Below are positions 1 to 11,359 of a DNA stretch of 24,796 nucleotides, piece by piece. The DNA comes from Carex sylvatica (taxonomy: Eukaryota > Streptophyta > Magnoliopsida > Poales > Cyperaceae). Under the pieces are notes generated by a model. It ran no database searches and was not told the origin of the DNA. It worked only from the letters and a program-made list of their open reading frames with translations. The first letter of the stretch is position 1. Every line of letters begins with the position of its first letter. A program made the position numbers and the translations under genes. Where the stretch lies: contig CAXKVR010000307.1 in NCBI GenBank assembly GCA_964058845.1, positions 1 through 24,796 of the forward strand, written 5' to 3'.

Positions 1-114
1 AACATTGATTGGCCCAATGGGCCATAGTATATATATTTTTGTTCCGAACTGGAGTTCTCTTTGGAATAATTTAATAGTTTTAGTTGCTTCTGCGAACCGA
101 ATCCAAGTCTTTTA

Positions 115-300
115 GGGTATGTTTGGTTGCCATTTGAGAATAGCAAGAATAGCTTGAATAGTTTGCTCCAACATTTTGTGAGAATAGCTTGTTCTAATAA
201 GACAAACAAGTTTTGTTCTCTATTTTTGTCATTCTAACACAACCAAACACAGAATAGCTTGTTCTTAAAAATAGCCTATTCTTGTTGCAACCAAACATAC
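115..300. mobile_element. Tourist-like MITE (putative PIF/Harbinger-derived)
   Basis: The ends are inverted repeats: GTATGTTTGGTTGC near 117 is matched by its complement GCAACCAAACATAC ending at 300. Inside are repeated AGAATAGCTTG motifs in both orientations. The left flank ends in TTTTA and the right flank begins TTTTA, so a 3-5 bp target duplication (TTA or TTTTA) is possible, but the first two terminal bases do not pair and the edge is ambiguous. GG(G)TnTGTTTGG ends are typical of Tourist-type elements. No coding capacity is seen. It resembles the element at 13670-14016 in its internal AGAATAGC repeats. Confidence 0.65.
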
Positions 301-302
301 TT

Positions 303-764
303 TTATGAGCTAAAACCACTGCACTAGACAATTATTTGTGTTGTGTTAGTAATTATTGTATTTAATCTATACTTGAGTTAAACCTTCTATTTTTTCTTAC
401 AAATTTAGTTTAAATTATGATTATAATTAATTCAAATATTATAATTAAAATAATAAAAATAATATATATAATAGATATATTGTATCCAATTTTTTTTTTT
501 TTAAATTGTTGTATCATCGATACGTATCCTCTCTTTATCCAACCAAAAGTTCGGTCCACCGAACTATTACCTATTTGGTCCCACATTCAGTGACAATTTT
601 GGGTCCACATTCCTGGTTTACCCGTCCAAGTTTCCTCTTATTTTATTCAGTGGATAATGCCACATTATTGAGCTTCTAGTTCACCACCAGAGTAGAAAGC
701 GAAGGAAGCGAAGGGGAGAAGTGTAGAGAGAGAGAGCGCGGGGGTTTGAATTGGATCGGGTCTG
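303..764 (+). promoter_or_regulatory. Presumed promoter and 5' UTR of the NAPRT gene
   Basis: This is an AT-rich stretch without a convincing ORF between the upstream MITE and the NAPRT start. It includes an oligo-T run near 491-502. The GA-rich block at about 695-740 (GAAGGAAGCGAAGGGGAGAA, then GAGAGAGAG) looks like a plant 5' leader. No clear TATA box at a fixed distance can be chosen, so the transcription start is not assigned. The role is inferred from position. Confidence 0.4.
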
Positions 765-3700
765 ATGATGGAGTCGAATTCGGGTCCGACGGGTGTTCCG
801 GACGGATCGATGAAATCGGGTTCGGTTCCGCCGCCAACGAACCCGATGGTAACGCCACTGTTAACGGATCTTTACCAGTTCACCATGGCATATGCTTACT
901 GGAAAGCTGGGAAGCATCTCGACCAATCCGTGTTAGTTTACTTTTTATTATCATTATGTCCTTGTCAATTTATTCGAATTTGTAATCTGTCCTGATGCCT
1001 TGTTTTCAGTTTGGTACTTCTAAATTCCAATTTTAGATGTGTAGAAATTTGTAGTATACATTTAATCGAGGCATGCATGAAGTTGTTCATTGTACATAAA
1101 AAGTACTTGTTCATAGGAATGCCAACTTAACTGAATCATTGTACTTTACTGTTATGGATCCTGGATTCAATTCTCTGGTGCCTATGTGCAAATTTGGTGT
1201 TTTACAGGGTTAGATGTGCAAACATATATTTTCGACACTCCTATTCATGTAAAAGATAAACAATGCAAAGAAATTGAAGTATATGATAGTGCTTATTATT
1301 GAAAATTCTTAATTAATAACTTCACACTTCGTCAAGTTATCTGGTTAATCAACTATATCTTTTTTTTTTGAGCAATCTAATAATACCATTAATTGTGTGT
1401 GCATACATGCAAATCATAACTAAAAGGGCTGGACTCTATCAATGTTCATATGATAACAAATTAAGAGATTCTTGGTTGCAGAATACTCTTAAATATGGTT
1501 TAAAATTTATCTGTCTGATATTTGTTTTATGCTGCAGTTTTGATCTATACTTCCGAAAGAACCCGTTTGGAGGAGAGTATACTGTTTTTGGTGGCCTTGA
1601 AGAATGCATACGCTTCATAGCTAATTTTAAATTAACTGAGGATGAGATTGCATTTTTGCGCTCTTCTATGCCTACATGCGAGGTTCAATTATCAATTGAA
1701 ATTTCACATGGCATATATAAATCATGTCTGATCTATTTTTTCTGTTTATATTTTTACCATGTTAGGATGGATTTTTTGAGTATTTAAAAGAAATAGACTG
1801 CTCAGATGTGGCGGTATATGCTATTCCAGAAGGATCTATTGTGTTCCCAAAGGTGCCTTTGATGCGCATTGAGGGTCCAGTTGCCGTAAGTGTACTTGCC
1901 CTTGTTCTTATTTCTCTTTCTTACTGTTAATGCATATTCACTTATTTATTAGGTTTTTTTATTTATATTTTCAGGTTATACAACTACTTGAAACTCCCTT
2001 CTTGAGTCTAGTAAATTACGCATCCTTAGTAACTACAAATGCAGCTAGACACCGTCTTGTTGCAGGAAAGTCCAAAACTTTACTTGAATTTGGCCTTAGA
2101 AGAGCCCAGGTACTTGTTACCATATATGACCTTTACGTATTGTAAATTTTATCAGTAGTTACTGTGGGTCATATCAAGCACAAAGAAATTATTTCAGAAA
2201 AAACCTTGAGCTTAGGGGATAGAGAAACTATAGAACTCTAATATGTTCTCAGAGAAATGCTCTTATTTCTGTGAAGAGTGAGGCTATGGTACTATGCATA
2301 GCGCATAATGGTCTGTACTATGGATCAATATCTCCATTTTTAAAGTCCAAACAATCGATCTGAACTGTTCAACATGATCTCCGTATAAAGATGTACTTGT
2401 AGATAAAATTATACATTTTTTTTAGAATTTTTAGATAGGTAGAAAATCACTTGATCTAAAAATTCTAGACCATTCAAAAGTAGTGATTTTCTACCTATTA
2501 AGAAAAATAGTAAAAAAATCCTAAAAAATGTAAAATTTTGTCTGCAAGTATATTTTCATATGGAGATCACATTGAATGGTTCGTATCGACTATTTGGACT
2601 TTGGAAACAAAAATATTGATATGTAGTATGGAGCAATCTGCGCTACGCATAGTACCATAGCCTCACTCTTCTGTGAAATACTTACTAATTTAATGTTACT
2701 ATTTGTTTATCCAACTTTGAAATTAGGGACCTGATGGAGGAATAAGTGCCTCAAGATATTGCTACATGGGAGGATTTGATGCTACAAGGTCTGCACTTAT
2801 TTATCTGTTTTACATGTTTTTTTTAACTTTGCGAAAAGCATAACATAAGTAGTCATTTGTATCCAATGTGAAAATTGAACAGCAATGTTGCGGCAGGAAG
2901 GCTGTTTGGCATACCATTACGTGGGACCCACTCACATGCCTTCGTGAGCTCGTTCATGGTCAGTTTGATTGCATAATTTAAATATAGTGAACTTTTTCAC
3001 AGCTGAGTCCTGGCAAATTTCCATGAAAATTAATGAAGAATAGGAAGTCTGTTTGTGGCCAGCATCTTTTAAAGAATTGAGGAATAGAGGAGGTACGGAT
3101 GGTACATGCGGTATTTTAGAAATGTATACATCACAGTTCCATTTATTTTGGGTCTGTGCTTATTATTTTTATCCTCGTATAGGAGCTACTGCTCTAGTTT
3201 ATCTTAAAAGTAGGTTTTTATGTAATTTTGCTATTTCTCAGGGTCTTGATGAAATAGTTGACAGAACCCTTCTGTCTCATGATGGATCAAACCAATGTGA
3301 AGATTTTGTATCGCTAGTGGAGCACTGGCTCGATAAAATTCAGGTTTGAATTTAATGATTGGCGGTAGTACAATATGCAGCCTTTTTATGTATTTTTCTT
3401 TTAATGTTTGTTTAGGTGGCTTGCATGAATTTCTCATTTTTTACTTTAGAAATTGTATCCTCAGTTATTTCAATGGTATTAGTACATAATTTTATCTGGG
3501 TTCATCAGTTCAGTAATTATAAAGCACTAATGCATTTCAGGGGTTAAAATCGTCAATTGGTTTATATGGAGAAACAAACAAGAGTGAGTTGGCAGCGTTC
3601 ACGTCATATGCATTGGCTTTTCCACATAATTTTCTTGCACTTGTTGACACATATGATGTAAGTTTTTTTACTTAATTATACAAAACACTTAGCTTGGATT

Positions 3701-6700
3701 TTTTTTTTTTGTTACTCCCCTAGTCATACTAAGTAGTAAATTGTTACATGTGTAGGCTTGCACTTGTTGAATTTTTTTTTTTTTTTTCTGAATTACTAGG
3801 TTATGAGAAGTGGTGTGCCAAACTTTTGTGCTGTTGCCTTAGCTCTAAGTGATTTGGGGTAACTTTTATGCCTCTAACATTCAATATTTTGAAACATGTC
3901 ATGTAAGAAATGATTTTATATTACAAACTTTTCACATAGATTAGTCTTCAGTGATGCATAAATACAATTAATAAACTAACAGCTGTGACAATAATGGAAA
4001 CTTCATGCACACACATGAAAATCGATAAAATATGAATTGTACCACAGTAAAACTAGAATTATCTTGTATATCCCTACAAAAGATGTGAATGCATTTTCCA
4101 ATATCATTTCCTTCCAACTTTTAAATAATCAAAATCTCGAACAATACAAGAGATGTCCCATGTGTTGTATGATATAGGCTATTTTATTATTCAAAATTTC
4201 AAAAATTTAGAAATTGCGGATTTTTAAATTGTAGGTATAAAGCAAGTGGAATTAGACTAGATTCTGGCGATTTGGCCTATTTATCCTTACAGTCTAGGAA
4301 GTTCTTTGCTGCAGTAGAGAGAGAATTTGGGGTGGTTGGGTTTCAAAAAATGATAATTACGGCCAGTAATGACTTGAATGAAGAAACTATCGATGCCCTT
4401 AACAAGCAGGTATGCCTTTTTTACTGAATATTTGTAAATAGACCCTGTATTTCTTGTGGTTGCAAATCATGTTTATAACTTAGTAAGCACATACTGAGTA
4501 TTAAAAAAATAAAAAATATTGACCCCCCACTTTTGTCTTTAATTTGACAATTGTAACATATTTTTTCTTTGAAACTGAGTTTTATTTCTCATTGTGTGTG
4601 AATATTGCATAGATAATGTTTCCTGTAGAGAGATGATAGAACAGGCAGTGAGAAAATAGTAGATGCTCTGACAAGAAAAGTCCAATAGGATATGTTGTCC
4701 ATCATGCCCCTAGATATACTTATTTTGCATAAGTGTTATCTCGACAAAAAGTGTTCGTACTGTACTCCTGAAATATGAAACTCAATCAATAGTTATATGC
4801 TTATTTTTATATATTTGTAGGGGCATGAGGTCAATGCATTTGGAATTGGTACAAACCTTGTAACATGCTACGCACAACCAGCGTTAGGTTGTGTTTTCAA
4901 ATTAGTTGAGATCAATGGCCAGCCTCGAATCAAATTGTCAGAGGATGTCACTAAGGTAGTTTATTAGTACCAGTCTCAAAATTTCTTGTATGGTTTCTGA
5001 TTAATACAGCACTAAATATCACTACTCGTCTAAATATTGCTTGTATGGTTTCTGATTGATACAGTACTAAAACTTGAAATGCAAAATATGTAAGACAAAA
5101 TTTGGTTGGATTGGTGGGGTGGCTGGATAAATAAGTGTTGTGTAATTTTATTTTATGAGGGATAGTAGTTTTTTTTTTTTGTAAAAATGAAAAATTTTAA
5201 AGGACAAAACTGAAAAAAATTATTATAGGGGGGTGATTAGCCCCTGTATAATACCACCTGAACTGAATCTGGTAAACAGATACTTGATACGGTGGTTTAT
5301 TCTTTTCCATATATTCTGACAGGTCTCGATACCATGTAAAAAAAGGTGTTATAGGTTATATGGGAAAGAAGGCTATGCTCTATTGGATATCATGAGTGGA
5401 GAAAATGAACCAGCTCCTAAGGTAAGTTGTTTTTGCTATAAAGTCCTTGCTTTTTTTCTTTTCTTTTTTTTGGAAAATAAGCCCTAGGCTCCTTTGCTAT
5501 ATTGAAAGTTCAAAAATGAATATGTGGATTGTTTGTCCTTTTAATGTTCTCTCTACTTTGTGCTTGCTAATATAAGGATCTAGTTTAATGCAAAAGGTAA
5601 TTATGGCCTTATTTAAGGTTGACAATTTGTATCTTAAATAACAAATCCAGAATTGCTAAAATGTAATGTTTTCTTTTTGTCTATATCTATTTATTTGGAG
5701 AATGAAAAAGGTTGGAGAGAGGATATTGTGCCGACACCCCTTCAATGAATCAAAGAGAGCATATGTCGTGCCTCAACATGTAGAAGAACTACTCAAGTGT
5801 TATTGGCCTGGAAATTCATGTATGTGTTTCTATACTTTCTTTTTCGATATTTAATTTTCTTCCTTTAATATTTTTCGTAATTATCATATCTTGTTACTTC
5901 TAGTTATCCAAATGTAAGCCCTATGTTTTTCTAAGATAGTATAACCTTTTTATACAAATTAAAGCAAATCTAAAAATTGTATAGCTTATAGTTGAGATTT
6001 GATACATTTTTTCTTTATGTGCTCATTGGTTTCATTTTATTTTCAATTAGCAAAAGAGAGGGAAGAGCTGCCATCAATTAAGAATATAAGAAGGCGGTGC
6101 TTGGAGCAGCTCGACCAAATGAGGCCTGACCACATGAGGATACTAAACCCTACGCCTTACAAGGTATTTCTTTTTCTCTTGTGCACAAATTTCGATCAAT
6201 TTATACGATAAGAAAGTGTAATTTGAACTTTACATATCTTCGTTTTCAAAGGTCAAACAGTTGATTTAAACTGTTCGAAATGCTCGCCATATGAAAATGT
6301 ACTTGCAGACTAAATTTTACATTTTTTAGAATCTTTTTACTATTTTATTGGATAGTTAAAAAATCACTACTTTTGAATGGTCTAGAATTTTAGATAAAGT
6401 AATTCTTTACCTATACAGAAAAAATAGTAAAAAAATTATAAAAAATTTAAAATTTGATCTACAAGTATATTTTCATATGAAGATCATGTTAAACGGTTTA
6501 GATCAATAGTTTGAATTTTGAAAATATAGATATTTAAGTTCTTTTTTTTTGGTGTTGTGGATGTACAAAGAATAGATCTTTTCTTACTCAAAAAGATTAC
6601 AAAAATTCATTCTGGGCTAACATTAGTTGATTAATTTCTCGATACAGGTTAGTGTAAGTGCAAAACTATACGACTTCATCCATTTCTTGTGGCTCAGTGA

Positions 6701-6725
6701 GGCACCAGTGGGTGAATTGCAATGA
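765..6725 (+). CDS. NAPRT: Nicotinate phosphoribosyltransferase (NAPRT), 15 exons, complete
   Basis: NAPRT makes nicotinate mononucleotide from nicotinate and PRPP with ATP hydrolysis, the entry step of the Preiss-Handler NAD salvage route, and is probably cytosolic since no targeting peptide is obvious. Exons read by eye: 765-931, 1538-1682, 1766-1885, 1975-2109, 2727-2788, 2883-2958, 3242-3343, 3541-3657, 3800-3858, 4235-4409, 4821-4955, 5323-5421, 5711-5819, 6051-6163, 6648-6725. All introns are GT-AG and phases join to 1692 nt, 563 aa plus stop, close to the usual plant length of about 560. Family landmarks are TDLYQFTM (residues 34-41), DLYFRKNPF (58-66), RGTHSHAF (223-230), IRLDSGDL (334-341) and FGIGTNLVT (393-401, a likely phosphate-binding loop). 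The product ends VGELQ. A second ATG directly follows the first; either could be used. No exon is broken. Introns 4 and 14 contain hairpin MITEs. Confidence 0.95.
2276..2668. mobile_element. Hairpin MITE A, Mutator-like, in NAPRT intron 4
   Basis: This is a 393-bp element whose two halves are inverted copies. The outer arms begin GAGTGAGGCTATGGTACTAT and end in the complement. It is flanked by a perfect 9-bp direct repeat, TTCTGTGAA, at 2267-2275 and 2669-2677. A 9-bp target duplication is typical of the Mutator superfamily. The inner arms carry the shared core of this window (AATCGATCTGAACTGTTCAA, then a T-rich stretch, then a short central loop). No ORF. It lies about 150 bp after the exon 4 donor and 60 bp before exon 5, so intron 4 keeps its own splice sites. 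Confidence 0.9.
4986..5075 (+). repeat. Short tandem duplication in NAPRT intron 11
   Basis: The segment starting TTGTATGGTTTCTGATT at 4986 recurs at 5041, and the ATACAG(C/T)ACTAAA stretch behind it is also repeated. The period is about 55 bp with two copies. It is intronic, has no effect on the reading frame, and probably arose by local slippage. Confidence 0.8.
6225..6541. mobile_element. Degenerate hairpin MITE B in NAPRT intron 14
   Basis: The sequence from GAACTT at 6225 pairs imperfectly with the complement ending AAGTTC at 6541. The inner arms match the shared core seen in the other hairpin elements (TTTAAACTGTTCGAAATG on the left; its counterpart near 6484-6508 on the right). Arms are more diverged than in element A, and no clear target duplication is seen, so the ends are approximate. 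It occupies most of intron 14 (6164-6647). Confidence 0.7.
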
Positions 6726-6760
6726 GATGAAATATGCACAGCATTTCAGAGATGGAAAAC

Positions 6761-6818
6761 AATAAAGGCAATGCTATAAATAATAACATGGATGTGCTAT
6801 AAATAATAACATGGATGA
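6761..6818 (+). terminator. NAPRT 3' UTR with AATAAA signal and 23-bp tandem duplication
   Basis: AATAAA at 6761-6766 lies about 36 bases after the NAPRT stop codon and is a plausible near-upstream polyadenylation element. Directly behind it a 23-bp unit starting GCTATAAATAATAACATGG is present twice (6773-6795 and 6796-6818, last base differing). The true cleavage site cannot be placed from sequence alone. From here to about 7103 there is AT-rich sequence without a recognisable gene. Confidence 0.45.
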
Positions 6819-7103
6819 GTTCTGTGGATAATTCAGAGCAAAAAAAAGGATGAAACTTTGTATTATATTTTTGGCACAGTATTGTAGATAAATAGCCGAG
6901 CATCTTACAATGATCCTCTTTGTTCCTTGTATCATTTTCTTAAAATAATTTGGTCAAGGACCGAATGAGTAATTTCAATGGTATAAAATGAATTATTGTC
7001 AAATCCGATCATAAAACCCAAAATCTCCTCCAAATCGCCTCTAAAATGTCCAAAATAATTCTAAAACATAATATTTCATTTTTTTTTTAAGGAGAAAAGA
7101 ATT

Positions 7104-7410
7104 AAACAATTTGTGGCCCAAGGAAACGTGAAAGAATTACAGCCCAACCCAAGTAAAAGTTGGTCAAGTTGCTCTACAAAGTAACCCAAGTTTTGAGGTT
7201 AGATCCGAACTGTCCGATCCGAAGTAGAATGTACGGGGATCCATTAATATTTGTGCCAGTAAGATCAGACAGTCTGCATCCAAAGTCACAATTTGAGTTA
7301 CCTTAGGGACCTAATTCAGTACAAAAGAGGATACCAATCCTTTTATTTTACTTCCGAGAAGTAGACAAGTAGTCTCTTCTTCTTCCGCGCCAGCCATCAA
7401 ACCAAAGAAA
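7104..7410 (+). repeat. Left copy of a duplicated non-coding segment
   Basis: This segment is similar to 21040-21098 plus 22930-23360, in the same orientation and order. The first part (GTGGCCCAAGGAAACGTGAA, then AAGAATTACAGCCCA) is about 90% identical by eye, while the later part (ATTTGTGCCAG, GGGACCTAATTCAG, TTCCGCGCCAGCCAT) is more diverged. The right copy sits at the 5' end of the RRM gene, so this may be a promoter duplicate or a dispersed repeat. CAAGTAAAAG at 7150-7159 is the unoccupied counterpart of the 10-bp target duplication around the element at 21099-22919. The copia element inserted at its right edge (target AGAAA, 7406-7410). Confidence 0.75.
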
Positions 7411-7713
7411 TGTTAACAGAATCAATCACACAAATTGACACAGAAATTTAACGTAGTTCGGCACAATTTGTACCTACATGACTACATCCACCTCTACACA
7501 CACCCCTTTTTTTTATTTCTTTTCTAATAAATTCTTACAGAGAGACACTTCCTTTATAGAACGTAGGAAGACCAATTATTTTTTTCCTTAATATGTAAAG
7601 GATACACAATCTTGAAATAGAGAAAGTAAATATGTAAATGATTAACCATTCCTTCATAGGCGCATCTACAGATCTCCTTCCTTATCTGGCGCCTATACCA
7701 GCTCACTTCCACA
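7411..7713 (-). repeat. 3' LTR of the copia element
   Basis: 303 bp, starting TGTTAACAGAATCAATCACA and ending CTTCCACA on the plus strand. It is nearly the same as 12465-12758 but carries an extra 8-bp duplication near 7479-7486 (GACTACAT). It is the 3' LTR because the polypurine tract lies directly beside it. Confidence 0.95.
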
Positions 7714-7722
7714 CTCCTCCTC
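7714..7722 (-). other. Polypurine tract of the copia element
   Basis: On the minus strand this reads GAGGAGGAG and abuts the 3' LTR, the expected primer site for plus-strand synthesis. It overlaps the stop codon of the RT/RNase H reading frame (TGA at 7723-7721). Confidence 0.8.
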
Positions 7723-9405
7723 AAGTTGGATAGTATATATCGACCATTCCTAACTTGTCGAGTGAGCTGTCAAAAAATTTAGTTGACACTGCTTTGGTCA
7801 GCACATCTGCCAGTTGATCTTCAGACCTTACAAAAGGGAACCGGATAATTTTCTCTTCAAGATTATTCTTTATGAAGTGACGATCGACTTCTACATGCTT
7901 TGTTCGATCGTGTTGCACTGGATTGTGAGAAATGTCTATTGTAGCTTTATTATCGCAAAATAATTCCATCTCCTCCTGAGGTCCATACCCAAGTTCGGTC
8001 ATTAACTTTCTTAGCCACAACAATTCACAAAGACCCTTTGATATTCCTCTAAACTCAGCTTCGGCACTTGAGAGAGCCACCACATTCTGTTTCTTGCTCC
8101 TCCAAGTTACTAGATTTTCTCCGACAAATGTGAAGTACCCCGCCATTGATTTTCTATCTGTGACACTTCCTGCCCAGTCTGCATCCATATACCCTGTAAT
8201 TTTGAGGTGTTCGGTTTTCCTGAACCGTATCCCCCTCCCATGGGACCCTTTAAGATACATGAGTATTCTATACACTGCTTCCATGTGAATTTCGCTTGGA
8301 GAGTGCATGAATTGACTCACCATACTGACGGCATAAGCAATATCAGGCCGAGTATGAGATAGGTAAATCAGCTTCCCTACTAGCTTTTGATATCTTTCTT
8401 TATCGGTTGGTACTTGGTCTGGAACATTTTCTAATTTTAGATTTTGTACGGCTGGGGTGTCTGCTGGCTTGCAATCTAGCATGCCTACTTCTGCAAGGAG
8501 ATCTAAAACATATTTTCTCTGAGATAAAATAATTTCTTCCCTGGATCGGGTAACTTCTATTCCTAAGAAGTATTTAAGACCACCGAGATTTTTCATCTCA
8601 AATTCTCTAGATAGCCTTTCCTCCAAATTTTTTATCTCAATCATGTCATCTCCTGTAATCACCATATCGTCTACATAGATAATAAGGGCTATGAGCTTCC
8701 CATTGTTGTGTTTGAGGAATAGGGTGTGGTCTGAGTCACTTTGTCGGTACCCATACTCATTCATAACCATGCTAAACCTTTCAAACCACGCTCGTGGTGA
8801 TTGCTTTAGGCCATATAGTGATTTCTCCAACTTGCATACCATTGATTCAGATCTAGTGTGTGTATAGCCGGGAGGAATATCCATGTATATTTTATCTTCA
8901 AGATTCCCGTGCAAGAATGCGTTCTTCACATCAAACTGATGTAGACGGCTGGCTGCAATAGACAAAAGCACTCGTATGGTATTTAATTTAGCGATAGGAG
9001 AAAAAGTTTTTTGAAAATCGATACCGTAAGTTTGAGTGTATCCCTTTCCGACCAATCTAGCTTTGTATCTTTCAATCTCTCCATTCGTATTGTATTTCAG
9101 AGAGAATACCCATTTGCAACCACAGTCTTCTTCCCCATTTGTAGTTCTACTAATTTCCACGTGCAATTTTTCTCCAAATCCTCCATCTCTGCTTTCATTG
9201 CTTCGGTCCACTTTTGGTCTTTTAGTGCTTCTTCTACTCTTTGTGGAATGCTTATTGTCAAAATATTTGCAGTAAATCCTTTCAGTTTTTCGGGTAGGTG
9301 TTCTCCACTCACATAATTGCTAATTGGATACGAGCAACTTCTTCTATTCCATTCATCCGGAATAAAGCGTTTTGGTGCCCTTCCCCTATTGTACCTGTGG
9401 GGCAA
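7721..9405 (-). pseudogene. Copia pol: reverse transcriptase and RNase H, frameshifted
   Basis: The main open stretch is 7721-9211. It contains RT landmarks [10 protein letters not shown] (residues 93-102) and YVDD (179-182), then RNase H with the YMDADWAG acidic cluster near 341-348, ALSSAEAEF near 379-387 and FCDNKA near 418-423, and the usual C-terminal LADVLTKA motif. Most catalytic residues appear kept. The start of RT (GKKTV) is in another frame, 9097-9405; the frames meet at about 9120, where a 1-2 base indel splits GKKTV from GCKWVF. The first 30 or so residues of the long open frame are therefore out-of-frame sequence, and no functional start is present. Confidence 0.9.
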
Positions 9406-9449
9406 CTCATAACCACTTAGAATCTGGTTAGTATTAGAGTCAAATTCAT

Positions 9450-11356
9450 TTACCTCGGTATATCCTCTGGAGCCGGGCCTTGTGGTGAAGGGGAGAGTTG
9501 TATCACATCATCATCTTCCTCATTTGTTCGAAAACAACCTTCAATATTCAGACCTGAGTTCGATGCACCCTTTTTCCTTCTGGTGTAATACTTCAAATTC
9601 GTTACTGGGTTATTTCCGTATGGTCCTCTTAATCGGGTCAACTCTCCTGATCGGTCCGTGGTGTTTGGGTCATAAAGCCGTACTGGACTTGAGCTTAGAT
9701 CAGGGCCATAATCTGTTGGGCCCGAGTTGGAATTAGGGTCGAGGCCAGAGTCAGGATTAGGGCCAGGGTCTACTGGACCCGAGTTAGAAGAGCTAGGGTC
9801 TACTGGACCAGGGTTTGCTGGACCCGAGTTAGAATCAGGGCCACTGTTGGCGCAAGGATTGGGACTCGTATTTTCACCATGGTTAGTAGCAGACCAAAAA
9901 ACATTTTCACCATGATTATTCTCCCCCTGAAAATGAGTTTTGGTTGTTTGGTAGTACCCTTCGATTTCTAAAAAAGTCACATCCCTTGTTACATAGACAC
10001 GTTCAGAGTGTGGGTTGTAACATTTATAGCCTTTTTCTGGAGCCCATATCCTAGAAAAATACATTTTTCAGCATAAGGTTCGATTTTTATTCTTTGATTC
10101 TTTGGGATATGAACATATGCCACGTACTCAAATATCCTTGGTGGTAGCGTTAGGATCGAGGGAATAGTTAAAAAAAGAAGAAAGATTTTGTAACGGAGTT
10201 TGAAATTTGAGTATCGCAGAAGGCATTCGGTTGATTAGGTATACGGAAGCCATGACAACATCATCCCAGAATCGTTGAGAAACGTTGTATTCAAACAGCA
10301 AGCTTCGTACTGTTTCCAGAATATGCCAATTTTCCCGCTCTGCCACTCCATTATGTTGTGGCGTTCCGGCACATGAGGTCTCATGAATGATACCCTCAGT
10401 TGCAAAGAAATCTTTCAAAGTTTTGTTCACAAACTCTCCACCATTGTCACTTCGGACCATTTTTATATTCTTTCCAAACTGAGTCTGTATCATTTTTTGA
10501 AACAATTTAAACACATTATCCAGGTCATTCTGGTACAGTCGTCAATAAATAGCACAAACCAATTGTTTCTAGTTTTTGAATTAATTGGGGCGGGACTCCA
10601 CACATCATAATGAATTAAATCGAATGGAAAATTACTCTTACTCATACTGCTCGGATATGGAACCCGATGACTCTTAGCTTTAATACATGTCTCACATTCA
10701 AATTTAAAATTAACACAATTCTCAAACAATTCAGGAAATAATCTCTTCATATAACCGAATGAGGGGTGACCTAACCGTTTGTGCCAAATTAGCACTTTAT
10801 TTTTACTATTAGTAGATAAACCCGAAACACTACAAGCAGTGGCACCATTCATGTCTTCCAGGTGATACAACCTCTTCCTTTTTCTACCACGCCCAATAAT
10901 CTCCTTCGTGAGGATATCCTGAAATAGACAGAAATTCTGGTACATTAGCACTGCACAGTTAAGATCTTCACACAGTTGCCCAACAGATAGCAGTTTGGTG
11001 GAGAGAGTCGGAACCAGAAGGGTATTTGTCATATTCATAGAGGGGGATATATACACGGTTCCAGGACCTGTTACTGGCCTTGATTTTCCATTTGCATTCA
11101 CAATTTCTCTTTTTCTGGGTTCTGTATATTCCACTAAGTATGTTTCTGAAAACGTCATATGGTCTGACGCTCCTGAGTCAATTACCCAATTTTCAAAATT
11201 TCTTTCACAAGTATTAAATCCAAAACCTGAGTGTGTATTATCAATACAGAGAGAGTTACCTTCATCAGATCTTACTTTCTCACCATCAATTAGAGGGACT
11301 AAGGAAACATTACCACCTGAAGCTAGTGCCGCTTTGCCCTTGTTTCCATCATAGGT
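9450..11356 (-). pseudogene. Copia protease and integrase region, broken
   Basis: The order is protease then integrase. The protease motif VIDSGAS is encoded at about 11190-11165 in the gag frame. The pre-integrase zinc site follows in 10490-11158 (HKRLGHPS then CETCIKAK). The catalytic core has its first Asp in FDLIHYD and then shifts frame near 10500; the second Asp (RSDNGGEF) and Glu (GVAEREN) lie in 10128-10514. An in-frame stop separates this from 9450-10064, which holds the GYKCYNP...RDVTF C-terminal landmark and a Gly/Pro/Ser/Asn-rich low-complexity stretch. Another stop and a frame change precede the RT part. A TAG at 11359-11357 separates gag from protease. Confidence 0.85.
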
Positions 11357-11359
11357 CTA

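Noticed and set aside
1368..1787. 139-aa plus-strand open frame as a separate gene
   Set aside because: It is NAPRT exon 2 with intron sequence read on both sides; splice sites at 1537/1538 and 1682/1683 explain it.
9482..9915. Plus-strand open frames opposite the copia pol region
   Set aside because: Antisense shadow of the Gly/Pro/Ser/Asn-rich integrase tail; no own features.
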